The position numbers and the translations under genes are program-made. 64,000 nucleotides of DNA from Bacteroidota bacterium (lineage in GTDB: Bacteria > Bacteroidota > Bacteroidia > Bacteroidales > UBA12077), in NCBI GenBank assembly GCA_020444275.1, contig JAHLLG010000004.1, positions 1 to 64,000 on the forward strand, in the 5' to 3' direction. Shown here one piece after another: positions 1-9,202 of the stretch. Positions within the stretch are counted from its first letter, which is position 1; every line of letters begins with the position of its first letter. A model generated the notes under the pieces. That model did no database searches. It saw nothing but the letters and a program-made list of their open reading frames with translations, and was not told the origin of the DNA.

Positions 1-1380
1 AGTGTATCACCAGCCACAACAACAACGTATTATGTACGAGCAGAAGGAGATTGTAGTACTACAGCTTGTGCAAGTTTAACCATAACAGTAAAAACTGAAT
101 CAACTGATCCAACCGGGATCACAACCGACAATGATAATTTTTGTCCTGGAGACGCAGCGAATTTAAGTGTACAAGGAGGCAGTTTAGGAACAGGAGCAAA
201 TTGGGAATGGTTTACTGGTTCGTGTGGAGGTACATCTGTAGGTTCAGGTCCTACCTTGAATGTATCACCAGCCACAACAACAACGTATTATGTACGAGCA
301 GAAGGAGACTGTAATACTACAGCTTGTGCAATTATAACCATAACAGTAAAAACGGAATCAACTGATCCAACGGGGATCACAACCGACAATGACAATTTCT
401 GTCCAGGAGACGCAGCAAATTTAAGTGTGCAAGGAGGCAGTTTGGGCGATGGCGCAACTTGGGAATGGTACAGTGGCAGTTGCGGAGGCACCTCGGTAGG
501 AAGTGGAGCAAGTATAAATGTATCTCCTGCAGTAACAACAACATATTATGTACGAGCAGAAGGAGATTGTAACACCACAGCTTGTGCAATTATAACGATA
601 ACAGTAAAGACTGAATCAACTGATCCAACGGGGATCACAACCGACAATGACAATTTCTGTCCAGGAGACGCAGCAAATTTAAGTGTGCAAGGAGGCAGTT
701 TGGGCGATGGCGCAACTTGGGAATGGTACAGTGGCAGTTGCGGAGGCACCTCGGTAGGCAGTGGTCCTGGAATAAGTGTATCACCAGCCACAACAACAAC
801 GTATTATGTACGAGCAGAAGGAGATTGTAGTACTACAGCTTGTGCAAGTTTAACCATAACAGTAAAAACTGAATCAACTGATCCAACCGGGATCACAACC
901 GACAATGATAATTTTTGTCCTGGAGACGCAGCGAATTTAAGTGTACAAGGAGGCAGTTTAGGAACAGGAGCAAATTGGGAATGGTATACTGGTTCGTGTG
1001 GAGGTACATCTGTAGGTTCAGGTCCTACCTTGAATGTAACACCAGCTGTAACAACAACATATTATGTACGAGCCGAGGGTGATTGTAACACCACAGCTTG
1101 TGCAACTATAACCATAACAGTAAAGACCGAATCAACTGATCCAACCGGGATCACAACAGATAATGATAATTTCTGTGTTGGAGAATCAGCCAATTTAAAT
1201 GTTCAAGGTGGTAGTTTAGGAGATGGAGCAAATTGGGAATGGTTTAGAGGTAGTTGCGGAGGCACTTCGGTGGGCAGTGGTCCTGGAATAAGTGTGTCAC
1301 CTGTAGCGACAACAACTTATTATGTGCGAGCAGAGGGAGATTGCAACACTACAGCTTGTGCATCTATTACACTCACTGTT
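1..1380 (+). repeat. 258-bp in-frame tandem repeats within the adhesin gene
   Basis: Units begin at 1, 259, 517, 775 and 1033, with a partial unit from 1291; the period is exactly 258 bp (86 codons). The array continues off the left edge. Unit 1 and unit 4 are almost base-for-base identical (one visible change, TTTACT against TATACT in the GSCGG-proximal part). Units 2 and 3 are identical from about 361-498 against 619-756. The last unit is clearly more diverged. This pattern implies recent duplication of multi-unit blocks or gene conversion. Confidence 0.95.
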
Positions 1381-4300
1381 TATGAAGCCCCTGTGGCATA
1401 TTCAGGAGAAGACACAACATTGTGCTATGGAACTCCATATTATATTCAGGATGCAGATACTACAAACTCGGATGGAGTAAATTGGGAAATATTAACAGGT
1501 AATGGAACTTTAGATAATCCAAATATAATTGCTCCAACGTATAATCCTGATTTATTAGATGGTGGAACGATTGTAGAATTAGTATTACACGCCTCTGGAA
1601 AAGGAAGCTGTGGAGAAGATACCGATACCTTAAGAATTAATTATCTTAATGAACTAACTGTTTCTATAGGAAAACCAACACCGTTTTTTATTGATTCATC
1701 ATCAACACATATTGATGTGTACATGAAGATAACAGGTCATGAGTATATAAGTCTTGTAGGATTATATTTGGTTAGTCCATTGGATTCTATTGTTGAATTA
1801 AAACCTATCTGTACAGGTAATATACCTGCAGATATTACGGCAACAAGTGATATTGAGTATAAATTCTATAATGATCCGATTGATACGGCAAGTGCTGGTG
1901 GTCTAATGCCAGAGAATTCTTGTGGTGTAAGTTCGGGAAGATATTTATTTGCTGGTGATTGGAAAGAAAAACTACATGGTCAAGATCCATCCAATGGTGC
2001 TTGGCGGGTAATGATAAAAGATACATTAAATTATGGTACTCCAGGAGTTTTAGAAGAAGCTACCATAGCTTTTACTGATACAAATGATATAAGTGTACTC
2101 GAAACGGTACTTTATGCTGATTCAACAATTAATTTAAATATTACTGGTCATACCGGATCGGGTCCGGCAGCAATAACAACTTACACATTACCAATAACTG
2201 GTTTAACTACCTCTTGTTTTGGCTTATGCGATGCAACTGCTGTGGCAACAGCTTCAGGAGGTCAACCGCCTTATAATGATATTGATTTCGTATGGAGTAC
2301 TAGCATTGATTTCTCTGTTGATCCAATATTTGGCGATACGGTTGATCTATGTGCTGGAACATATTACGTTCAAATAACTGATGCACATGGTTGTACAGCT
2401 ATCGATTCAGTTACGGTAGGAGAACCAGCAGAAATAGAAATTACAAATAGTACTGTAGTAGATAACGTATGTTATAACGACTCTGTTGGTGAAGTAACAC
2501 TAGAATTTAGCGGTGGCACAGGTGCATTAACATATACATATGATACGTATACAGGAGCAGCAAAAGTAAGTGGAGAAACTTTCAGTGGGTTGAAAGCTGA
2601 TGAGTATACATTTACAATTACCGATGCTTCAGGATGTACAAAGGACACTTCGATTACTATTGATGAGGGATTAGAAATTACATTTGCAACTAATGTAACT
2701 GGTATCAGTTGTTATGGATCTGCTGATGGACAGATTGAAATAACAGGAGGATTACCAGGATATTTGTATTCTATTGATAGTGCTTCTACATGGCAAGCAG
2801 GAAATACATTTGGTCCTTTACCTGTGGATACTTTTTATGTTGCCGTTCAGGATGTGAATGGTTGTATTCAATTTGGAGATACAGTGGAGTTGTTAAATCC
2901 TGATACCATAACAATTACATCTATTGATGTGACACCATATTCATGCTTTGGTAACGAAGATGATGGAGAAATAACCATTAACGCTACAGGTGGAGTTGGT
3001 GTATTATGGTATTCAATAGATGGGACCAATTTCCAGATAGATCCTACATTTACATCTGTAGATAAAGGAACATATTCTGTTTATGTAAGAGATGATTGTT
3101 ATACAATGACACTTGTGGATACTGCACATATTACCGGACCTACTCCAATAACCATTGATATTGTTGATATTACAGATGTTAATACATGTTATGGAGATAA
3201 TACAGGACGAATAGAAATTACAGCAAGTGGAGGAACCGGAAATTTCGAATATTCAAATAATGGCGGAGCAGATTATCAAGCAAGTAATGTCTTTATCGGA
3301 ATACAAGCAGGGATATATACTTTATCTGTAAAAGATGACGACGCTTGTGTAAGTCCGGATTCAGTTGTAACCGTTGATCAACCTGTTGAACTTGTTATTA
3401 ATGGATTTACTATTATAGATGCTTCTGAATGTAATGATGATTTAACGGGTTCCGTTACTGTTAATGCATCAGGTGGAACAGGAGCTCTTGAGTATAATGT
3501 TGATGGAGGAGCTTTCCAGTCTGATCCGACATTTACTGATTTAAGTACAGGAACACACACATTTGTTGTAAGAGATGCAAATTCTTGTGAAGCTGCTGAT
3601 GACGCTGCAATTGTTACAATCGATCCTTTAAGTGTTGAGCTTTCTTCAAATGCAGTAACTTGCTTTGGATTGTCAAATGGTAGTGCAACAGCAACTCCTG
3701 AGGATGGAACAACTCCATACTACTATATTTGGGAGGATGGAGAAACCACAGCAACAATTACTAATAAGGAAGCAGGTATTTATAGTGTTACTATTACTGA
3801 TTCTAACGTGCCTACGAAATGTGAATTTATTGGAACGGTTGAAATTGAAGAACCCGATGAGCTTCAACCAAACGCTACTCCACAAAATAAAAAGTGTATT
3901 ACTAGTCCATCAAGAGATCTTGAGAATTCTATGGGTAGTGTAATTGTAGTGCCTTCTGGAGGTACGCCTGGTTATACATATGAATGGGATGGTCCATCAG
4001 GGTTCGATTCTGATAATGACACAATTTTATACCTTCAACCTGGTAATTATAGCGTTACAATTACTGATAGTAGAGATTGTAAAACAACCTATAGTACAAC
4101 CTTAATTGAAGATGCATCGTACGATATACCTTCTTACAATGTAGAGTTTGAAGATAATACGGTATGTTGGAATGATAATGTTATCTTTGAAAATACATTT
4201 ACTGAAGATGCTGTGAATAGCATTATATTCCAAATATCAGAAGAAATAAGTCCTAATCAATGGGTTGCTTCTAACTGGGAAGTAAATGTTTCGGAGAGCC

Positions 4301-4968
4301 CGACAGTTGTTGAACGCTTCATAAATTATAATACAAATTTCGATTATATTCGAGCAACCAATGAGTATTGTTTTCAGGATACAACCGATATTCTAATTGA
4401 ATATCTGCCTAGTTTCCAACTCGACATTATTGATGAATTAGATGGAAATGCCGAAGATGATACAATCTATTTAAAAGGAGCTCGAACCGGCATGTTAAGT
4501 GCCTATGTAACAGATACAGTAGATGTTAGCTTCGAGTGGTATGAATCTGATCCGATTTTCTCACAAGAGTTTCCTAATGCTGCAGAAATTTCTATTGAGC
4601 CGGATTCTTCGGCCTATTATGTGGTGGTTGCTACTTCCGATGAATGTGTTGATAGTTCAAGAGTATACCTTGAATTTATACCGGCAATTACTCCAAACGA
4701 GGCATTTTCACCAAATGATGATGGAATTAATGATTACTGGCAAATTAAGTTTATCGATAAGTTTACGAATAATAAGGTAATGGTATTTAATCGATGGGGA
4801 TTAAAAGTGTTTGAACAGCAACGTTACTCTAACGAAGATAGATCAAGAGCTTGGGATGGTCGTTCTAAAAACGGAAAAGAGTTACCAAGTGGCACCTATT
4901 ATTACGTTATAATACTGGATGAAGCAGGATTCGAACCAATTACCGGATCAATAACTATAATTCGATAG
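1..4968 (+). CDS. Giant repetitive surface adhesin, T9SS type B cargo (5' end missing)
   Basis: The reading frame is open from base 1, so this is the 3' part (1655 residues) of a larger secreted protein; an ATG at 256 is internal. Order: tandem 86-residue repeats (codons 1-460, each with four Cys and a YYVRAEGDC core); a linker; a jelly-roll segment resembling a proprotein-convertase P domain (nt about 1650-2085, with GAWRVMIKD); about eight SprB-like units of roughly 80 residues opening with motifs like SCFGLCDA, SCYGSADG, TCYGDNTG (nt 2206-4110); then a C-terminal gliding-motility/CHU_C domain (FSPNDDGINDYW, VFNRWGLKVFE, WDGRSKNGKELPSGTYYY), the type B T9SS sorting signal. By family knowledge such proteins are exported by T9SS and act as adhesins or SprB-like motility adhesins. 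A PorP/SprF gene follows 1 bp downstream. The ligand cannot be told from sequence. Confidence 0.9.
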   Translation, partial: SVSPATTTTYYVRAEGDCSTTACASLTITVKTESTDPTGITTDNDNFCPGDAANLSVQGGSLGTGANWEWFTGSCGGTSVGSGPTLNVSPATTTTYYVRAEGDCNTTACAIITITVKTESTDPTGITTDNDNFCPGDAANLSVQGGSLGDGATWEWYSGSCGGTSVGSGASINVSPAVTTTYYVRAEGDCNTTACAIITITVKTESTDPTGITTDNDNFCPGDAANLSVQGGSLGDGATWEWYSGSCGGTSVGSGPGISVSPATTTTYYVRAEGDCSTTACASLTITVKTESTDPTGITTDNDNFCPGDAANLSVQGGSLGTGANWEWYTGSCGGTSVGSGPTLNVTPAVTTTYYVRAEGDCNTTACATITITVKTESTDPTGITTDNDNFCVGESANLNVQGGSLGDGANWEWFRGSCGGTSVGSGPGISVSPVATTTYYVRAEGDCNTTACASITLTVYEAPVAYSGEDTTLCYGTPYYIQDADTTNSDGVNWEILTGNGTLDNPNIIAPTYNPDLLDGGTIVELVLHASGKGSCGEDTDTLRINYLNELTVSIGKPTPFFIDSSSTHIDVYMKITGHEYISLVGLYLVSPLDSIVELKPICTGNIPADITATSDIEYKFYNDPIDTASAGGLMPENSCGVSSGRYLFAGDWKEKLHGQDPSNGAWRVMIKDTLNYGTPGVLEEATIAFTDTNDISVLETVLYADSTINLNITGHTGSGPAAITTYTLPITGLTTSCFGLCDATAVATASGGQPPYNDIDFVWSTSIDFSVDPIFGDTVDLCAGTYYVQITDAHGCTAIDSVTVGEPAEIEITNSTVVDNVCYNDSVGEVTLEFSGGTGALTYTYDTYTGAAKVSGETFSGLKADEYTFTITDASGCTKDTSITIDEGLEITFATNVTGISCYGSADGQIEITGGLPGYLYSIDSASTWQAGNTFGPLPVDTFYVAVQDVNGCIQFGDTVELLNPDTITITSIDVTPYSCFGNEDDGEITINATGGVGVLWYSIDGTNFQIDPTFTSVDKGTYSVYVRDDCYTMTLVDTAHITGPTPITIDIVDITDVNTCYGDNTGRIEITASGGTGNFEYSNNGGADYQASNVFIGIQAGIYTLSVKDDDACVSPDSVVTVDQPVELVINGFTIIDASECNDDLTGSVTVNASGGTGALEYNVDGGAFQSDPTFTDLSTGTHTFVVRDANSCEAADDAAIVTIDPLSVELSSNAVTCFGLSNGSATATPEDGTTPYYYIWEDGETTATITNKEAGIYSVTITDSNVPTKCEFIGTVEIEEPDELQPNATPQNKKCITSPSRDLENSMGSVIVVPSGGTPGYTYEWDGPSGFDSDNDTILYLQPGNYSVTITDSRDCKTTYSTTLIEDASYDIPSYNVEFEDNTVCWNDNVIFENTFTEDAVNSIIFQISEEISPNQWVASNWEVNVSESPTVVERFINYNTNFDYIRATNEYCFQDTTDILIEYLPSFQLDIIDELDGNAEDDTIYLKGARTGMLSAYVTDTVDVSFEWYESDPIFSQEFPNAAEISIEPDSSAYYVVVATSDECVDSSRVYLEFIPAITPNEAFSPNDDGINDYWQIKFIDKFTNNKVMVFNRWGLKVFEQQRYSNEDRSRAWDGRSKNGKELPSGTYYYVIILDEAGFEPITGSITIIR

Positions 4969-4969
4969 T

Positions 4970-5869
4970 ATGAAAAAGTTAAGATATATCATAATCATTG
5001 GGTTAACCGTGCTGTTTATAAAAACAGTAAATGCACAGGTTGCACCTTATTATACCCAATATATGTTTAATGATTATTTGGTAAACCCTGCTGTGGCAGG
5101 AACACATAATTATTTTCAGGTAAGGGCTAATTCACGAATTCAGTGGATAGGTATGGATGGTCCGAGAACAATGAGTATTGCTGCTTATGGTCCTTTTAAG
5201 GAACGAAATATGGGGTATGGTGGTTATGTTTATAATGATGTTACCGGACCCGAAAGCTGGACATCGTTGGGTGGAACCTATGCATACAATATTGCAATTA
5301 ATGAAGCATGGAGAATCTCAGGAGGTTTATCACTCGGTATGATGCAGTATAAGTTGGATGGACAAAAATTGCAAATGGATGAGGATATTTATGATCCGGT
5401 AATACCTCAAGGTGTAGAATCCAGGACAATAATGGATGCAACTGCAGGGGTTTATGTGTGGACATCATACTATTATGTAGGACTTTCGGCTCATCAGTTA
5501 TTAGGAAATAAATATGGTATAGAAACAGATTCAATAAAGGGTATTAGCAGGTTAACCCAACACGTATATTTATCGGGTGGGGCGAATTTTATTTTAAATA
5601 GAGAGTTTTTTCTGACACCTTCAGCTTTAATTAGATACTCTGCCGGGTTATTTCAAGCTGAAATAAATGCTAAAGTGATTTATAATAGAATCGTGTGGGG
5701 AGGATTATCCTATCGTACAGGAGATGCCATTGCTGTTATGGCAGGGTATAATTATGAGAACAAGATTTATATCGGAATTGCCTATGACTTACCTCTTTCG
5801 GATATCAGGCAATATACGGCGGGAACGATGGAGGTAATGATTGGTTATCGGTTTGATAGTATAAAATAA
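4970..5869 (+). CDS. PorP/SprF family T9SS outer-membrane protein
   Basis: A 299-residue protein with a Sec signal peptide (hydrophobic residues 5-20, cleavage near VNAQ) and the hallmark start of PorP/SprF proteins (PYYTQYMFNDYLVNPAVAGT). The rest alternates short amphipathic strands rich in Gly and aromatic residues and ends with a strand (MEVMIGYRFD), as expected of an outer-membrane barrel. In flavobacteria SprF is needed for export of SprB; PorP-like proteins retain or help export type B cargo. Its ATG lies 1 bp after the adhesin stop, so the two are almost certainly cotranscribed and form a cargo/partner pair. A strong hairpin terminator follows at 5890. Confidence 0.92.
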   Translation: MKKLRYIIIIGLTVLFIKTVNAQVAPYYTQYMFNDYLVNPAVAGTHNYFQVRANSRIQWIGMDGPRTMSIAAYGPFKERNMGYGGYVYNDVTGPESWTSLGGTYAYNIAINEAWRISGGLSLGMMQYKLDGQKLQMDEDIYDPVIPQGVESRTIMDATAGVYVWTSYYYVGLSAHQLLGNKYGIETDSIKGISRLTQHVYLSGGANFILNREFFLTPSALIRYSAGLFQAEINAKVIYNRIVWGGLSYRTGDAIAVMAGYNYENKIYIGIAYDLPLSDIRQYTAGTMEVMIGYRFDSIK

Positions 5870-5889
5870 ATATTAAGGCACAAAAAGTT

Positions 5890-5916
5890 AAATCCGGCAA
5901 AATTGCCGGATTTTTT
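5890..5916 (+). terminator. Rho-independent terminator after adhesin/PorP operon
   Basis: An 11-bp perfect stem (AAATCCGGCAA / TTGCCGGATTT) with a 2-nt nominal loop, running into a T-tract, 20 bp after the PorP/SprF stop. Confidence 0.85.
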
Positions 5917-5947
5917 ATGAGAAACATTAAATTAGCAAAAAAAAGTA

Positions 5948-6340
5948 ATGAGAAATTGTATTGTAATATTGATTATGGCCTTCATGCTTTCATGTGTTAA
6001 AAATGATAAGGTACCTGATTATGTTATTCCAAAAGAGGACATGGTAAATATTATTAGAGACATTCACTTAACCGACGGAATGTTAACTATTAGTGATGTG
6101 CGACGAGATCTGGCAAGACAAGATACTATTAATTATTATGATGCCATTTTTGAGAACTATGGATATAAAAGAGCTGATTTTGATACCTCTATCTATTATT
6201 ATAGTAAGGAAATTAATACGTTTGATGAAATTTATAAAGAAGTGTTGAATCAATTAAACGAAATGGAAACATTATTGAAGGAAGATGATAAGAAAGAGGA
6301 GGAACAAGATGAACCTAAAAAAGATGTGGGTAACTCGTAA
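5948..6340 (+). CDS. DUF4296 domain lipoprotein
   Basis: A 130-residue protein with a lipoprotein signal (hydrophobic stretch then LSC, Cys16) followed by the motif typical of DUF4296 (VIPKEDMVNIIRDIHLTDGML) and a Tyr-rich helical region (FENYGYKRADFDTSIYYYS). The C-terminus is charged (Glu/Lys/Asp-rich). Function of the family is unknown; it is common in Bacteroidota and likely sits in the outer or inner membrane facing the periplasm. The stop overlaps the next gene's ATG by 1 bp (TAATG), so translation is probably coupled to the amidohydrolase. Confidence 0.82.
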   Translation: MRNCIVILIMAFMLSCVKNDKVPDYVIPKEDMVNIIRDIHLTDGMLTISDVRRDLARQDTINYYDAIFENYGYKRADFDTSIYYYSKEINTFDEIYKEVLNQLNEMETLLKEDDKKEEEQDEPKKDVGNS

Positions 6341-7518
6341 TGAGAAGAATCTCTGCCAACTATATTTTTCCTGTTAGTTCAGCACCATTAAAAAATGGAA
6401 TAATTGAGATTAATGAGCTAGGTGTAATTCATAATATAATAGATACAAAAGGTGCACTTAGCGAATCCAGAAATTTAGAATTTTATAATGGAGTTATCAT
6501 ACCAGGCTTTGTAAATGCGCACTGTCATCTTGAGTTATCTTATCTAAAGAATAAAATTACCCCACAAGAAGGACTTCCCGATTTTCTCACAAATGTTGTT
6601 AAACAAAGAGGAGTAATGCGTAATGAGTTTGTGATGGAAAATATTTCAAAGCATGATGCACTGATGAAGCAACGAGGTATAGTAGCTGTTGCTGATATTT
6701 CAAATACAAATAATACACTTAGAGTTAAAGCGAGAAGTAAAATATATTATCATACTTTTGTTGAAACCATTGGTTTAAGTAATGCCCAAGAGATATTTCA
6801 AAAACAGAAAACCATTTATGATGAATTTATCCAAAACGGATTAAAAACTTCTATAACTCCACATGCACCTTACTCTGTTTCAGAAGAGCTGTTTCTAAAA
6901 ATAAAAAAGCATTCCGAGAAGTATAATAGCGTTATTTCTATTCATAATCAGGAGAGCAAGGACGAGAATGCGATGTTCTTAAGTAAATCAGGAGATCTTG
7001 TCAAGGCACTTACCTCGTTGGGGGTTGATTTAAGCTCGTGGTATCCATCAGGTAAAAAGTCTGTTGCTTCTGTCATAAATTGGTTACCAAAAGAAAACAA
7101 TATCTTGTTTGTGCATAATACGTATTCTACTCAAGAGGATATTGATATAATTCACAAAAACCTTTCCAGTCCATACTGGTGTTTGTGCCCAATGTCAAAT
7201 TTGTATATCGAAAATAAATTGCCCGATTTTTCATTATTTAAAAGCTATGATGAAAAGGTTACTTTGGGAACAGACAGTCTGGCTTCAAATCGTGATTTAT
7301 CGATACTGGATGAAATGAAAACGATTGCTATTAATTCGGATATTACATTTAACCAGCTTTTAAAATGGGCTACATTAAATGGAGCTAAGTTTCTTGCTAT
7401 TGATAATCGGTTTGGTAGTTTGGAGAAAGGTAAAAAACCAGGATTAAACGTTATAACAAATTTCGATTTTCAGAAAATGCATCTTTCGGAGTCCAGCCAA
7501 ATTAAAGTACTATGCTAG
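6340..7518 (+). CDS. Amidohydrolase family protein (cytosine-deaminase/TrzA-like)
   Basis: A 392-residue metal-dependent hydrolase. The metal-site motifs are in family order: H61xH63 (NAHCHLELS), H175 (TPHAPYS), H202 and E205 (SIHNQES), and D312 (LGTDSLASNRDLSIL). The set matches the aminohydrolase branch that deaminates purine, pyrimidine or related heterocycles (SAH/MTA deaminase, cytosine deaminase and TrzA relatives). The natural substrate cannot be told. It overlaps the DUF4296 gene by 1 bp upstream. Its last 4 bases overlap the end of the convergent hemerythrin-like gene. Predicted cytosolic, with no signal peptide. Confidence 0.85.
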   Translation: MRRISANYIFPVSSAPLKNGIIEINELGVIHNIIDTKGALSESRNLEFYNGVIIPGFVNAHCHLELSYLKNKITPQEGLPDFLTNVVKQRGVMRNEFVMENISKHDALMKQRGIVAVADISNTNNTLRVKARSKIYYHTFVETIGLSNAQEIFQKQKTIYDEFIQNGLKTSITPHAPYSVSEELFLKIKKHSEKYNSVISIHNQESKDENAMFLSKSGDLVKALTSLGVDLSSWYPSGKKSVASVINWLPKENNILFVHNTYSTQEDIDIIHKNLSSPYWCLCPMSNLYIENKLPDFSLFKSYDEKVTLGTDSLASNRDLSILDEMKTIAINSDITFNQLLKWATLNGAKFLAIDNRFGSLEKGKKPGLNVITNFDFQKMHLSESSQIKVLC

Positions 7519-7940
7519 TTTAAGCCTCCTGCTCTGAGATATTCAACGGCATCTTTATCGTATTTTAAAATGTGCTCATCAAACCAATTTTCCAGAAACT
7601 GGAATATTTCCAGGCATAGATCTGGTTTGTTATTTTCCACATCTTTCTGGAATTGAATAATTCTTTCAATAAATGCATTGTGTTGTGCTTTATGTTGGTC
7701 GAAATGAGGATATTTTAAATCTTTAAAATAAATCTCTTCCTTAATAAAGTAATGATCGATTAAATAAGCCAACTGAAAGAAAACTTGCGAAACCTTTTCT
7801 TTACATGTACCACTGTTAATAATAATTTTAAGTTCATTAATAATATCGAGGAACTTTTTATGTTGATCATCGATTACAGATATTTTAACAGAATACTCTT
7901 CCTTCCACTGATAAGGTTCTGGATTAACTTTATTCTCCAT
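7515..7940 (-). CDS. Bacteriohemerythrin-like protein
   Basis: A 141-residue single-domain hemerythrin. Diiron ligand positions visible are H27 (DDQH), E68 or E69 (KEE), H83 and H87 (DQHKAQH), and H123 and D128 (FDEHILKYD). Hemerythrins bind O2 (or sense NO/O2) at this centre. The usual HFxxEE motif is here HYFIKEE: counting back from E68 puts Tyr64 where the ligand His is expected, with His63 next to it. So either a one-residue insertion has occurred or one ligand is changed. It is a free-standing gene, convergent with the amidohydrolase; the two stops share a CTAG. Confidence 0.85.
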   Translation of the reverse strand: MENKVNPEPYQWKEEYSVKISVIDDQHKKFLDIINELKIIINSGTCKEKVSQVFFQLAYLIDHYFIKEEIYFKDLKYPHFDQHKAQHNAFIERIIQFQKDVENNKPDLCLEIFQFLENWFDEHILKYDKDAVEYLRAGGLN

Positions 7941-8095
7941 GCTTCTATTTTTTAGAACAGTACAAATTTAGGTGGATCGATCCGAAATAAAATGATAATT
8001 GTCATTAAATCAGGAGGGTGTTGGTTTCAAAGGATATTAGCACTAATAAAATATAATTTAGTATTATTTTAAATGATCATACTCAATTGTTTTGT

Positions 8096-8103
8096 TAAAT
8101 TTG
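8096..8103 (+). promoter_or_regulatory. Candidate -7 element (TAAATTTG) for the glycosyltransferase gene
   Basis: An exact TAnnTTTG match, the Bacteroidota sigma-factor -7 consensus, close upstream of the start. No clear TTG at -33 was seen. If it is used, the leader is very short and the ATG at 8120 is a better start than the TTG at 8114. Confidence 0.35.
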
Positions 8104-8119
8104 AATAACGCGTTTGCAA

Positions 8120-9202
8120 ATGGAAAGAGAAAAAAAAGCACTTGTTTGTCCGCTAAATTGGGGCTTAGGTCATGCAACCAGAATTGTGCCTTTAATCCAA
8201 ACCTTAATTGAAAACGAAATAGAGGTTGTGGTGGCTTCATATGGTAACTCCGGGCTGTTTCTTAGAAATGAGTTTCCACAATTGAAACATATTAGCTTTC
8301 CGGGTTACTCAGTTCGTTATTCTAAACGTAACACACAATGGTTACCAATGCTTTTTTTGGCACCTTCTATTTTGTTCTGGAGTATTAAAGAGCACCAAAA
8401 GTTAAAGGGGCTGGTGTTAAGTGAGAATATTCATATTGTAATCTCTGATCATCGTTTCGGATGTTGGGCCAAATCAACATACAACATTTTTATTACGCAT
8501 CAGTTAAAGGTTAAATTTCCCAAGGGCATAAGGATTTTAGAACCAGTATATCAATTTTTATCTGAATTTTTTATTAAAAAGTATGATGAATGTTGGATTC
8601 CGGATTACAAAGATGAAAAAAACCTTTCAGGAGGTTTATCTCATGTCAAAACTTGTTTAAGGAATATTAACTATATCGGACTATTATCCAGATTTAGTGA
8701 GCTAAATCATAACGAATTTGCAAAGGATATAGATATCCTGTTTTTGTTATCAGGACCCGAACCACAACGAACTATTTTAGAAGATATTATTTATAAGCAA
8801 ACAAGAGGATTATCTGCAAAAATGGTCATGGTACGAGGAAGTAAAACACAATGTAAAAAGCAGTTTAATTATCCCACATACGATTTAATAAACACAAAAA
8901 ATTTATATGATTTAATAAAGCGAACTAAGATAGTTGTATGCCGTTCAGGATATAGCTCAATAATGGATTTAGTTGCCTTGCGGCAGAAAGCAGTCTTGAT
9001 TCCTACTCCGGGACAAACAGAACAGGAATACCTGGCACATTATCTTCATAAGCAGAATGTTTTTTATACAATGGATCAACATAAATTTGATTTGGAATAT
9101 GCAATTAAGAGTGCATTTGATTATCCAAGTAATATGTTTAAATCTAATAGTAAATTAATAGAGAAAGTACAGGATCTTAGAAAAATGAAATTACCAAAAT
9201 AG
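8120..9202 (+). CDS. MurG/GT28-like glycosyltransferase
   Basis: About 360 residues. The N-terminus has the GT-B nucleotide-sugar-transferase opening (ALVCPLNWGLGHATRIVPLIQ, a Gly-rich loop with GHATR). The C-terminal half carries the GT28-type acceptor/donor loop (VVCRSGYSSIMDLVALRQKAVLIPTPGQTEQEYLA), comparable to the UDP-GlcNAc-binding region of MurG. This is not MurG itself: it is divergent and lies outside any mur cluster. It may glycosylate a lipid or surface glycan; the acceptor is unknown. The start is taken at ATG 8120 rather than an in-frame TTG at 8114. Its 3' end overlaps the convergent membrane-protein gene by 26 bp. Confidence 0.75.
   Translation: MEREKKALVCPLNWGLGHATRIVPLIQTLIENEIEVVVASYGNSGLFLRNEFPQLKHISFPGYSVRYSKRNTQWLPMLFLAPSILFWSIKEHQKLKGLVLSENIHIVISDHRFGCWAKSTYNIFITHQLKVKFPKGIRILEPVYQFLSEFFIKKYDECWIPDYKDEKNLSGGLSHVKTCLRNINYIGLLSRFSELNHNEFAKDIDILFLLSGPEPQRTILEDIIYKQTRGLSAKMVMVRGSKTQCKKQFNYPTYDLINTKNLYDLIKRTKIVVCRSGYSSIMDLVALRQKAVLIPTPGQTEQEYLAHYLHKQNVFYTMDQHKFDLEYAIKSAFDYPSNMFKSNSKLIEKVQDLRKMKLPK

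Noticed and set aside
30-791. Antisense ORFs recurring in the repeat region
   Set aside because: They recur with the repeat period and are by-products of the coding frame on the other strand; no start signals or family match.
1-1380. CRISPR-like or non-coding satellite array
   Set aside because: The 258-bp repeats stay in one open frame, encode a regular Cys-containing domain, and have no spacer structure.
7961-8113. Possible attachment site or integration scar between the hemerythrin and glycosyltransferase genes
   Set aside because: No tRNA, integrase or flanking repeat seen; ordinary promoter-containing spacer.
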